The notes under the pieces are model-generated. The model saw only the letters and a program-made list of their open reading frames with translations, did no database searches and was not told where the DNA came from. 64,000 nucleotides of DNA, taken from Hofstenia miamia. Lineage: Eukaryota > Xenacoelomorpha > Acoela > Hofsteniidae. Below are positions 1-9,881 of this stretch, piece by piece (position 1 is the first letter of the stretch; each line of letters starts with the position of its first letter). The stretch lies in the NCBI GenBank assembly GCA_900660155.1, contig CABFPE010000275.1, positions 400,408-464,407 of the forward strand, in the 5' to 3' direction. The translations under genes and the position numbers were made by a program.

Positions 1-517
1 TTGTACTCATAGCACTTGTCTCCTGCTTCTAACCCATGTTGCCTGCTCGAGCTCCAGTGTACCTTGTCATTCCTGAACCTATACTCATTCTGCGCCAACT
101 TCTCACATCCTGCAATCATTCTTACATAGCCTACACTTATCACTTACTTCCACTCTTCTGTCTATATGCTTCTTCACCCAGTTTGTTCTTATTGCTTGCT
201 CCTGTGCTGCCATTATCAATGCTTCTGTTTCTCTTTTAAGTCCTGCTTTCTTTAACCACTTGTTGCTCTCTTCTCTGTCACACTTTTCTGTGTTCCTCCA
301 GTATTCTCCATGCATTGCCTTCTGCCTATACCTTGTTTGTCTCTCTGATTCCATCCTACTCAGGTATGCTGTCTTTCTTTCACTTTCAGTTCTTATCTTC
401 CTTAACTCCTTAGTGACCTCCTTTATTGACCCTCTAGGTTGTGCTTCTACGTATTCCTTTAGCGCTAGTGCTTCTGCATCTACAGTTTCCTCCACACTTA
501 GCAGTCCTTTCCCTCCT
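1..517 (-). mobile_element. LINE with restriction-like endonuclease (R4/Dong/NeSL type), C-terminal fragment
   Basis: On the minus strand, 495-103 reads as a C-terminal LINE segment (GLLSVEETV-type lead-in, ALKEYVEAQPRGSI, RYRQKAMHGEYWRNT). It is followed in a shifted frame by a cysteine/histidine block (CRLC, then GCEKLAQNEY, then HW) typical of the zinc finger lying before the restriction-like endonuclease in R2/R4/NeSL-group LINEs. It matches the copy at 37,326-39,440 closely, but keeps the zinc-finger segment that the other copy lacks. The 5' side is truncated at about 517 and directly abuts (TTA)n. The 3' end runs off the window. The family group is inferred from motif order; the exact clade is uncertain. 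Confidence 0.8.
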
Positions 518-538
518 TATTATTATTATTATTATTAG
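516..538. repeat. (TTA)n microsatellite at LINE 5' truncation point
   Basis: About seven TTA units directly border the truncated LINE to the left. The related copy at 37-39 kb also sits inside (AAT)n on both sides, which suggests the repeat is the insertion target. Confidence 0.9.
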
Positions 539-1079
539 AGATGTACAAAAGGTGATTGAATGCCAATTGGTATGCGTTTGTGCATCCAACAACAATAGTA
601 AGAGTCAATATGATACGACTTCAAAACTAAAAATTACATACTAATATATACATACATATATATATATATATAAAATTTATGTAATATATAATACTAGTAA
701 ACATCGATGTGCATAATGCATGTGATCTGCTCATTGTTGGAAATCGGCAAATTTGCATAGCATGTCTGACTGTATATTGTTGGTGAAAATGTCCACTTTT
801 TTAGTTTTTTTTCTAATTTTTTAAGTAAATATTTTTTAATCTTATCTCGTTTTTAAGTCATTCGAAGCATTACTGGCTGCATCGAATATATGAATGTATT
901 TTTGAATTAGCAAGATTTTAATTCGAGGGATTTTTATAGTTTAATGTAACTGAAGTTGCATGCACTTGATATAGTGGGGGAAATGCAGTACTTTCGTATA
1001 AGTATCTAACACCAGAATCTATTTTTGCATCTTTTTTTAAGAAAAATTAACAAATTTTAGTAATTTGTAGATATCAACT
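539..1079. other. Non-coding AT-rich stretch
   Basis: No gene is seen. A short (TA)n tract lies near 650-672. The rest is unremarkable AT-rich sequence. Confidence 0.6.
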
Positions 1080-1215
1080 CATAAATATATAACAGAATCA
1101 CTCTGTTTTATTGGAACTCTGTTTACTATTGCTTCCATTGTGGCCCTAAATGCATCATTATTAGCATTTATAAAGCAAGTATCATCAGCAAATTGATATA
1201 CCTAATTAATTATGA
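1080..1215 (-). mobile_element. Short LINE reverse-transcriptase fragment
   Basis: The minus strand encodes YQFADDTCFI followed by about 25 residues in frame. This is the catalytic Y/F-ADD box of a LINE reverse transcriptase and resembles the HADDTCFY box of the copy at 6.8 kb. No other RT boxes remain next to it, so it is a small relic. Confidence 0.6.
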
Positions 1216-1433
1216 TTTACATGATTAGTAATATCTGCAAACGGCTGGTGAACAACGGTTACACAGCTTAGTGTGTAAATTGTTAGTTCTTGTTTATTTA
1301 TTTTGCTCTTGTTTATTTAGTTATTGTTGTTTAAATGTACACTACTACTACTATTTAAATGCATTTATTAGCATCTATAAACTACATAAAGCAGTAACAT
1401 AAATTTCATACAAAACTAAGCATGCCTTTATAC

Positions 1434-3130
1434 CTATGGAACTTTAAATTTACAGGAATAACTTTTGCGAGGATATTCAGTTCTTAAGTTATTACAGATT
1501 TGCATTTTAAACTTTTTTGATGAGATTTTTGCATCTTTAATCACACTAGGTAAATTGTTATATATTGATGTCTCCATTGAGAACCAAGAAACTGTCATAA
1601 AACGTGTAGTAAATATGTTTCTCCTCTTATTGAAACTTGAATATTTGCTAATATTTTGTTTAGAAAAGCTTTTTGACTTATCATTATTTGAATGAATTTC
1701 GTAACTGAGATAAACTGCGCATATTGTCCAGGATGCATTACATTGTATTCTTTGCATAAGTGAGTGACATGGGAGAAACGAGGAAGATCCCTTATTAGCT
1801 ATAAAGTCCTGTTTGTCATTTTATTTAGATCGTGCCACTTGTTTTTATAACTTCCAAGGCATAATTGAGAGCCATAGCTTATGATACCATAAATTTTAGC
1901 TCTGATGTATTTTATTAAAAATGGCTTAGGTATAAATTCATTCCATGAGCTGAGATTATTATTTAATGTTGCGATCATTAAATTTATTAAACTGGTAAAA
2001 TCTAGCGTAGGATTTATCAAGATTCCTCAATATGTAGCATTGTCGTCAAGAGGTTTGCAAATGCAATCAAATTTTAAAGATATTTCAGAGGGTACGGTTT
2101 TTCCTGATGAATGTAGGACTGAAAACCTTGTTTTACTAAGATTTAAGTTAAGTTGATTCCTATTCTTCCATGATTTTTATTTCAGAACTTAGAATTTCTG
2201 CTGCATGAATTGCATTGAAATGCGCAACACAGAGGCAGGTATCATCAGCGAGTTAGATTATCCTACTATTCCTATTATTCACACATATATTAAATAGTAA
2301 TGGCCCCAACTTCGATCCTTGTGGGATCTCTTGTTTTATTTCTTAACTATCTGAGTATGTGTTGCTGATCTTAACCTTTTGTGTACGATCAGTTAAGTAG
2401 CTTTTTATCAAGAGAATGGATTCAATGCTTAGTTGATATTTATGTAACTTTTTATTATTAATTCATGGCTCATGCTATCAAATGCTTTCGCAAAGTCTAA
2501 AAATGCTACAGCATAAAATTTGTTGTCATTTAGCTGCATTCTCTAATCTTCAACGGCGGTAACAATTGCATCAGTGGATGATCTTTGTTTTTTGGAACCC
2601 AAATTGACAGAACATTAGCAGATTATTTTCAATAAAGTATGCATATAATTGAATAAATAGACAATGTTACAGAAGCTTTGATAGAATATGTGCAACCGAA
2701 ATTGGCATATAGTTTTTGCATAAACTCACTTCACCAGATTTGAAGATTGGAGTTACAGTTGCGTGCTTAAGACGGATGGGAATATATGAATACTGTAGAC
2801 AAACATTAATGAGAATAGTAAGAATTTCTTAAGTTTCAATGAATACCATCTTGAAGATAAAATGAGGAACATTATTTGGTCCAGTTGACTTCCTTTCATT
2901 TATTTGATTGATGTATTTTGATAGTGTAGACTTTGTTACCAAATTAAAGTAAAAGGTTGCTTCAGAAGGACAAATATTATCGGTGTATGGTTCGTGTTGG
3001 CCAAGAAAATTTCAAAAACTAAGAAATGATTCAGTAAAACAATTAGCTATGTCTTTATTCAACAATGTTCCATTCTTATTAAGATACTTAACAGACGTTT
3101 TTTAAGGCGATTACAGTGTATTGAGTTTAT
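1434..3130 (-). pseudogene. LINE A ORF2 reverse transcriptase and C-terminal part (degraded)
   Basis: The RT palm is recognisable from IPQGSKLGPLLFNIC near 2,345-2,300. The thumb/connection segment at 2,020-1,799 (FLIKYIRAKIYGIISYGSQLCLG, within residues of similar spacing in copy C) and the tail at 1,757-1,434 ending KFKVP follow. The frame is interrupted repeatedly. The C-terminal tail ends like those of copies B (NLRVP) and C. Confidence 0.75.
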
Positions 3131-3171
3131 AAAATCCCATCGTTGTTTATCTGTATCCAGTTTAATAAAAA

Positions 3172-4254
3172 TTAACTTGTTATGATACGCAAGCTAACTT
3201 TTTCAAGTGAATAAACTAGCTTAAGCGTTGTTTTGTAAACAGCATAATCATTAGGACTGTTAGTAACTTGCCATTTATTAAACAGCTGACTAGCAAGATT
3301 TTGTGTTTGTGCTAATTTGTTATCCAAAGGTATGCTGTTAGTTTTTGAGTAAACATACATTTTCTCAATTGGTGCATGCTTGTCTAATACAAGCTCTTTT
3401 CTATCTAAGTAATAATCAAGCGTGACGTCTATGTTTTCTAGTGAGTAGATAATATAAAATGGGGTGTTCCTAATGTCGGTTAGAAACGCTTCTTTTGAAA
3501 ATTTTTTAAAAGATCTTTTGTAAATTATTTCTCGGTTTTTTGCTATATTTAGCCTTTCTGATATTCCTATTGTGACATTGTGGTCCGAAAAACAACAGTC
3601 TGCAATGTAGAATTCATATTCATCATAACTTTTATTTCCTATGATGCAATCTATTAATGTTCTTGATTTGGTGGTCACTTTGTTAGGATAGTGCCATTCA
3701 AAATGAAAAGGTCATTTTCCCTGCATAACTTGTCAATGAGGTATTTTTGCTTTTTGTCAAACAAATTAATATTATAGTCCCCACAGGATTAAATTATCAT
3801 TGGATGGTAGTTGAATTGATTGAGTTTGCGGAAATTCTATAAATTGCTTGCTGTATTGCTTATGTGGGGAATAAGCTGCATTAAGTATAAACCTACCTAA
3901 GGGGCAGTTCTGTGATATGAGCCATATGCTTTCTATTGGAGCCATACAGTTATCATCATTTTAGGTAAGCACCTCCATATTTAGACAAGCTACCATTAAG
4001 CCATCTCCTTTCTTATTTACTCTGTTCTGAATAAATAGATCAAACTTCCTTGGATTTGGATTAATTATGCTAGTGTTTGTATTTTGATTAAACCATGTTT
4101 CACAGAAACAGTATATGGTATTGCCATCAAAAGCATTATAGAATAACTGAAGATTAGCAAGAGAGTTTCTCAAGTCCAAAACATTAAGTGAGATAATTTT
4201 TAAGTTATTTTTATAGCTCTGAAGTATTATCGAAATATTCTTAAATGGTAAAAT
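3172..4254 (-). pseudogene. LINE A ORF2 AP-endonuclease domain
   Basis: Motifs in order on the minus strand are: an N-terminal block with SLNVLDLRNSLANL, FCETWF (the ETW metal-binding Glu), NRVNKKGDGLMV (usual GGG..L block), AYSPHKQYSK (YxPP-like), GDYN-like, and RTLIDCIIGN followed by CFSDHNVTI (SDH catalytic His). This is the APE-type endonuclease that nicks the target in non-LTR retrotransposition. It is spread over more than one frame, so it is inactive. Confidence 0.8.
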
Positions 4255-4314
4255 TGGCCCTGGATTTTGTTCTACATCATTTGATTGTAAAATTTGAAAG
4301 AAAATTAAAACCAT
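4255..4314 (-). other. 2A-like ribosome-skipping peptide at the start of LINE A ORF2
   Basis: ORF2 opens at an ATG (4,314-4,312), and after a short hydrophobic leader the frame reads DVEQNPGP (4,278-4,255). This fits the 2A consensus D-[VI]-E-x-N-P-G-P exactly. In 2A peptides the ribosome skips the last Gly-Pro bond. 2A-like sequences are known at the N-terminus of ORF2 in some animal CR1/L2-type LINEs. Activity here is inferred, not shown. Confidence 0.85.
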
Positions 4315-5201
4315 AGGTATAAGGCTTACAAAATACTGCAGTATAAATATAAATGTACATAAAGCTTACGATTTTGATTGCATGAGTTTGTCCACAGCAC
4401 TTTGCAGCATGTTTAGTTGCTTGATTATCGAGTGAATTCCCTTTTTTGATAGTTTTTTGAAACTTTGTGTCTTTAAATTGTTTTACTGCTTTTGGCCTTT
4501 CTATTTTAAAGGCATTTTTTATCAAAAATGCGAATTGTGAATAACCATATCTAGAAAAATGTAAGCCTTCTGTTGCAAATACCACACTATTTTAATCACG
4601 TGACCCGTTGAATGAATGAACTTATTAATTTCAGAAATTTTGTGATATGTTACGTCATCACAAGTCATTGGTGGCTCGATGTCAATGAAGGTCAAATTCC
4701 CATTACATTTTATGCTCAGCTTGGTAAGATTTTCAATTATAATTTCTGGTTCAACATTTTCTCTAACATCATTTATTCCGATATTCACGATTATTTTTTT
4801 GAGCTTTTTAGTTGGATAGTTATCAATTATTTCCAGAATATCACTAGTTTTAACTCCAGAGTATGTATGAACTGAGGTTGGTTCCTTACTGATAAGGTAT
4901 TTTGGTTCGAGAAAGGTGAGTCTAGAGTCTCCAATAACAATATTCTCTGTATTATCAGGTAACTTTTTAATAGGCTTACTTTTAGTTTAAGATTTGAATG
5001 TTTGAGTTTCTTTACTTTCCTTTGAGTACATTGACTTTTTAATATATAGATTTTTGAATAATTCATTAAATCATCTTTGTCTAATGTATAGAACAAATTC
5101 GCCAATTTTGTCTTCCTCAGAGTTGAAATAGATTTCAAAAGATCATCCACTGTATCAAAATCTTGAAATATTTTCTCCAAAAATTGCATTTTCAAGACCA
5201 A
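4277..5201 (-). pseudogene. LINE A ORF1: SGNH/GDSL esterase-like protein
   Basis: The minus-strand reading carries the three hallmark SGNH blocks in order: GDSRLTF (GDSR at 4,932-4,921, nucleophile Ser), GIND (4,779-4,768, the Gly/Asn oxyanion-hole block) and EGLHFSRYGYSQ (EGLH at 4,570-4,559, catalytic His; the usual Asp before it is Glu here). A lysine-rich, helix-prone N-terminal part (5,201-4,990) precedes it. ORF1 proteins with an esterase domain are known from CR1/L2 LINEs, where they bind RNA and membranes or act as chaperones. The reading is spread over at least two frames, so this copy is broken. Its last frame ends at 4,277, overlapping the ORF2 start codon at 4,314 by about 38 bases. 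Confidence 0.8.
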
Positions 5202-5224
5202 CAGAAAAACCGACTGGTCAGTAT

Positions 5225-5900
5225 GAAATCTAAGCTGCTGCTACTACTACGACTGCTACTAATACTACTACTTTTAAGGGATTTATTATCAACTACAAAC
5301 TTCTAAACTAAATAATAAAAATTTCAATTGCTAACTGCTTTAGTAAGTTAAGGGACCCTTAAGTTTTGGGAGTATTCCTTGCTTGGTTTCTTTTCATTGA
5401 GGAAATGCGTTTTGATTTCAATCTTTAGTAATTTGTCAGCAGATCTGATATGTAATGGAAGTTCATTAAAGATTTCAGAAGCAAGGTTAAAAAATGAGTT
5501 TTTTCCATAGCTGCTATTAATCCTGCGGGACTTCAGAAATACATGCAATCTTTTGTTATAATTTAGATGGTGAAATATATTATTTTGTGAAAAAATTAAA
5601 TTTTTGCTAAACAAAATTCCCAAGAAATATAATGAGTCAAGACATTTTGCATAGCTATAAGATCTCATTATCTTCTCATTAATATATTGATTTGTAACAT
5701 GCGTAAATCCAGAAATGTCTGAAATTATTTCAATTGTCCAGTTAGTCATTTTATCAATGCGGTTCCAGGAAAGTTTATAATTTCTTATATAGAGTTGAGC
5801 CATAGCTTAAAATTCCATTTATATTCGAGCAAGCATAGTTAACTGAAAAAGTTGTTGGAATGCATCTTTTAATTAATTTGATTTTAAACCTGCTAAATTT
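5225..5900 (-). mobile_element. LINE copy B: 5'-truncated 3' end of the same family
   Basis: The minus-strand segment 5,880-5,348 is an open C-terminal ORF2 piece (NGILSYGSTLY, MTNWTIEIISDISGF, SFFNLASEIFNELPLH, ending NLRVP). Its 3' UTR finishes in a (TAG)/(AGT)-rich tract at 5,230-5,275. It begins where the 3' end of copy C stops (about 5,905) and ends just before the 5' end of copy A. Confidence 0.8.
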
Positions 5901-5904
5901 CTAG

Positions 5905-7700
5905 AAATTCTACTGTTTAAATGCATTTATTTCTTTGCATGTATATAATAAACTAAAATTTAAATATTTACAAAAGCAAGCAATATAGATTTCACACGTC
6001 ACACATTTCCTTAAACTTAATTGTAGACTAAGGCACTTTGAAATTACTGGAGTATGCATTACAAGGCACCTCCACAGAAATCTCATCCCCTATTTTAATA
6101 TTTAATGAGCACTGCAGCAGCCATAAGGAAAAAAGAACACTTGAGAAACTTATTGTTTATTCTGGCTTGTTTTAGGTATTTAGACTTAAATATTTTGTTA
6201 CATCACTATATTTGAAACTTTGCGACATGTTTAAAGTCATTTGGATAAATTTGATCACTGAGATATATTGAACAAATTGGTAAGGGCGCATGATTCCGAA
6301 ATCTTTGTAGAGGTGTGAGACATGGGCAAAACGTGAGAGATTTCCCGCAATTTGCAAAGTCCAATTGGTCATTCGAGAAATTTCAGCCCATTTATTTTTA
6401 TAATTTCCTAGACATAATTGACTACCATAACTTATAATTCCATATAGCTGTGCTCTGATGTAGTTGATAAGGAACCTGTTTTGTATAAAGTTCTTCCAGC
6501 AGCTAAGATTGTTGTTAAATATAGCTAAGCGTCTTATTTTCGCGTTCATCAAGTCTGAAAAATCTAGTGTTCAATTTATATTGATGCCTAAATATTTAGC
6601 ACAATTATCAGTTACTTTATTATTGTTGTTGATTGAAATTGATATATTTCTTGGAATGTTGTTTGTGCTTGGATGCAACATTAAAAACTTAGTCTTTTCA
6701 ATATTTAGTGTGAGACGATTCATGGATAACCACTTATAAACAGTTGCAATCTCAATATTAAGTAGTCTTGCGTCTTGGGAAGCAAATTTATGCGACACAT
6801 AGAAACACGTATCATCCGCATGCTGGATAACTTTTGAGAATTGTAGACAACTGCTTAAGTCGTTAACATAAATGTTGAACAGGAGTGGGCCTAACTTAGA
6901 ACCTTGTGGTATGCCCTGCTGGACTTTCACTTTATTAGATAATTGATTGTTAATTTTCACAGATTGTGTGCGGTTACTTAGGTAGCTCTTTATAAGGAAA
7001 ATAGCGTCTGCACTTATCTTGTACATTTTAAGCTTTCTTATTAAAATTTCATGGGACATACTGTCAAATGCCTCAGATAAGTCTAAAAATAGAACTGCGC
7101 AGAAGTTTCCATTTTTAGTTCAAAACGCCAGTCTTCCACAGCTTTTAGTAAAGCATCTGTTGAAGAAAACTGTTTACTAAATCGATATTGACACCCCAGA
7201 ATTAGTTTTTTGTTAATCAAATATTTACATAATTGGTCATTAACGCTATGCTCAATAAGCTTTCCTAACAACATGCGTTACTGAAATGGGTCTATGATTT
7301 CTACAATCTTCTACATCTCCGATTTATATATAGGTGTAATTACAGCGTGTTTGAGCCGAATTGGAAAGTATACGTACCTTATGCAAACATTCACTAAAAA
7401 AGTTAGGACTTCAATAGTTTGATGAAAAGCTAACTTTAAGAGGCGGTGTGATACATTACTTGTGCCCGTGGATTTCATTTCATTTATTTGGTTAATGCTT
7501 CTAATTATTTCATTCTTAGTAACTAAAGTAAAAAAGAATTGTATATTAGGTGAATCAATTTTGTCCTCATACATTATATCATCGCCTCTAACATATCTTC
7601 TACTACTAAAGCTACTACCTATGTTATTTTTAATCTTTATCAAATTTTACCGTGATGATATTCTTTGCTTTGTGGGGAAGATTACTTCGCTTACTTAACT
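5905..7700 (-). mobile_element. LINE copy C: RT and C-terminal part of the same family
   Basis: The minus strand reads, in order: RT blocks 0-1 (7,643-7,311, ending RLKHAVITPIYKS), the LLGKLIEHSVNDQL block (7,274-7,083), then the main palm (7,059-6,571) with MSHEILIRKL, GIPQGSKLGPLLFNIYVNDL and QHADDTCFY. The thumb follows (6,552-6,172, IYGIISYG-type block) and the tail ends near 6,034. In HADD the usual aromatic residue before ADD is His. The 3' UTR at 5,905-6,030 is alignable by eye with that of copy A (TTTAAATGCATTTATT). The endonuclease half is missing, so it is 5'-truncated and broken. Confidence 0.85.
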
Positions 7701-8979
7701 TAGAATGCATTGAATGGGAGAAGTTTCCAACAGTATTACAATAATAACCTACAATGAACATTCCAACATAATTTAGACAAACTTTCAGATTTGATGATTT
7801 GTGCTGTAAGGATCATTTTAACCTTTAACAGCCTGGAGATTTTTTGAAAAATTTTCATGATCTGTAAGCACCACAGATAGATAAGTGTCCTCTTTCTTTT
7901 TCGGCGCTGCGCAATCTGACTTTGCGCACGGCACGCCTCAATGGGGTTGGAATATCTTTGCACATATTAAGAAACAGTCAAAGTTCTTTGTTGCCTCCAT
8001 GGGCTCAAAACTTTTTAAATACATGAACGCAAGATATGGAGAGAATTCAAATCTTTCTAAAAAATTTTCAAAAAGAACTTTTTAATCTTTTCAACAACCT
8101 CTGCCACAGCAATAAGCTTTAATAGAAAATGTCAACATTACACTAAATTATGTTCCCAAATAGACCTAACCATGCTGCAAGATTTTCTAATTTACAAATA
8201 AGCTTGGAGAAAATTCTTTGTAAATGTGGAAAAACGGTTTGCCCTCTAAAAAGGACGCTAGGCTGTTTAAGGTTAAGGCATATTAATAACTTGTGCAAAT
8301 GTGTTTTTAATGCATATTAATAACTTGTGCAAATGTGTTTTTAACAGAGTAAAATGTCAACTATTCAATTCTTTTAGGAGAAATATGAGATCAAATTTTA
8401 TTTGTTTTGCGCATTTAATATACAATAGACTGCTATTAATAACATAATCATTTGAATATTCAAAAAATTTACGAGGATGAATTAAAAGCTATTGTGAGAT
8501 ATATGCAAGATTGGAGACCGGCCGTTATTTTTGGCACCTTCAACATCCCACACTTGTTTTACCAGTCGATCATCCTACATTGCGTCTAATAATCGATGTT
8601 ATCAAACAAGTGGATCAAAAAATTAGAAAAATAGAATGTGGATGGAAAAACAACGAAGTCAACATTAATTAAAGGTCTGGTATAATTTTTTGAATATAAT
8701 CTGCAAGAAAAGCTGATAATATTCCTGAAAATTATTTCAAATATATAGTTTTATAGATTAAATAAAAAGTTCAACCCAAAATTCATCCTGCAGCTCATTT
8801 ATTTTTGGCTCGGCTGAATAATAGAGCGCATCAATATTTTTTGGCCCAGCTCAGGCCGAAGCCCACGTAGAACTGGTCAATCCACTGCCCGTCCCAAACT
8901 GCTTCCATCCTTGAATATGGAAGTATTTAGAGAAGTTCTTTGAAATACTCTTTGGAGGATTAACCATAATAAATGCTTC

Positions 8980-9014
<35 letters not shown>

Positions 9015-9881
9015 ATAGCTTCTATTTACATCGCTAAGGCTGATAATGATCAAGTGTTTAATTTGAACTGAATGATCTCTAAACATTTATTAGATATTTG
9101 TACAGAAGCTGCTGGAAATTTAAAAACCTTTCAGAAACCAGAAAATTGCAATCATGGTCAACTAATACCTACACAGATTTCTTTGTGGTAACTACAGTAT
9201 CTATGCATTAAACGTCATGCACTAATGGCGAAGATAAAAAATTATGTTGAAAACTAGTTAGTTTCTTACCATAGAAAATCACACAATACATAAATCTCTG
9301 ATTTGGATTAGTGAATTATGCTTGTAAACCGGCTCAATCCGGTCGGCCGTTAAAAATGGGACTGCTGGCATTTATAAGAACTTCATTAATAAATTCGATT
9401 TCGCATGGGATGTTGCAGATTATATATGGAAATTCTGATAAAATGTCACCTTAGCGTTATTCAATAATATCTCAAAATGCATTAGATTTAACCACTCATT
9501 ACCAAAAAATCGGGCAATTTTTCAGTTGAAGTGAAAAAGAAATTGCTTCTTGTTTTTGTTTGCCTTATTTACAAGCAAAATAAAAATGTAGTTCAAATTT
9601 GATGTGTTCAAGAGTGCGATACACGCTTTTATTTTCTTTCCGAAATGTATTCAAATCTCGCATGATTTTATTGTTGTTGTGCCGTTTGTCAAATATGTGT
9701 TTACCAAATGGATTGTACGAATCGAGCAGCGGGAATTTCTTAATTGTTGTATTGCTTAATAATTAACATGATAGAGCACCTGCATGAATTAATGCACTGC
9801 TAATGCGTTAGCTTTAGAATTACAAGCTGTGTCATAGTTGGATATATATCAAAGTCTCTACGGTGATTAGATACCATTAAC
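7701..9881. other. Intergenic region upstream of the Rho-GEF gene
   Basis: No gene is supported. A perfect 34-base tandem duplication lies at 8,278-8,344 (GCATATTAATAACTTGTGCA start). A (TA)n tract lies at about 8,981-9,011. A more GC-rich patch at 8,805-8,910 is probably an old transposon end, but I could not identify it. No clear promoter elements were found. Confidence 0.5.
8278..8344. repeat. Two-copy tandem duplication, 34-base unit
   Basis: The unit beginning GCATATTAATAACTTGTGCA occurs twice in direct succession with no differences seen, so it is a recent local duplication. Confidence 0.85.

Larger units (their letters stand above)
1320..5215 (-). mobile_element. LINE copy A: near-complete CR1/L2-type element (ORF1 esterase, 2A, EN, RT)
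   Basis: Read on the minus strand, the order is: ORF1 with an SGNH esterase (5,201-4,277), a 2A-like peptide (4,278-4,255), AP-endonuclease (4,240-3,172), degraded RT (about 3,130-2,160, with IPQGSKLGPLLF near 2,300), and a thumb/C-terminal part (2,020-1,434, with YGIISYGSQLCLG). A short 3' UTR ends in (AGT)n near 1,325-1,345. Several frame breaks show it is dead. The C-terminal signature and 3' UTR are shared with copies B and C. The two-ORF plan with an esterase ORF1 is characteristic of CR1/L2-group LINEs. Confidence 0.85.
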
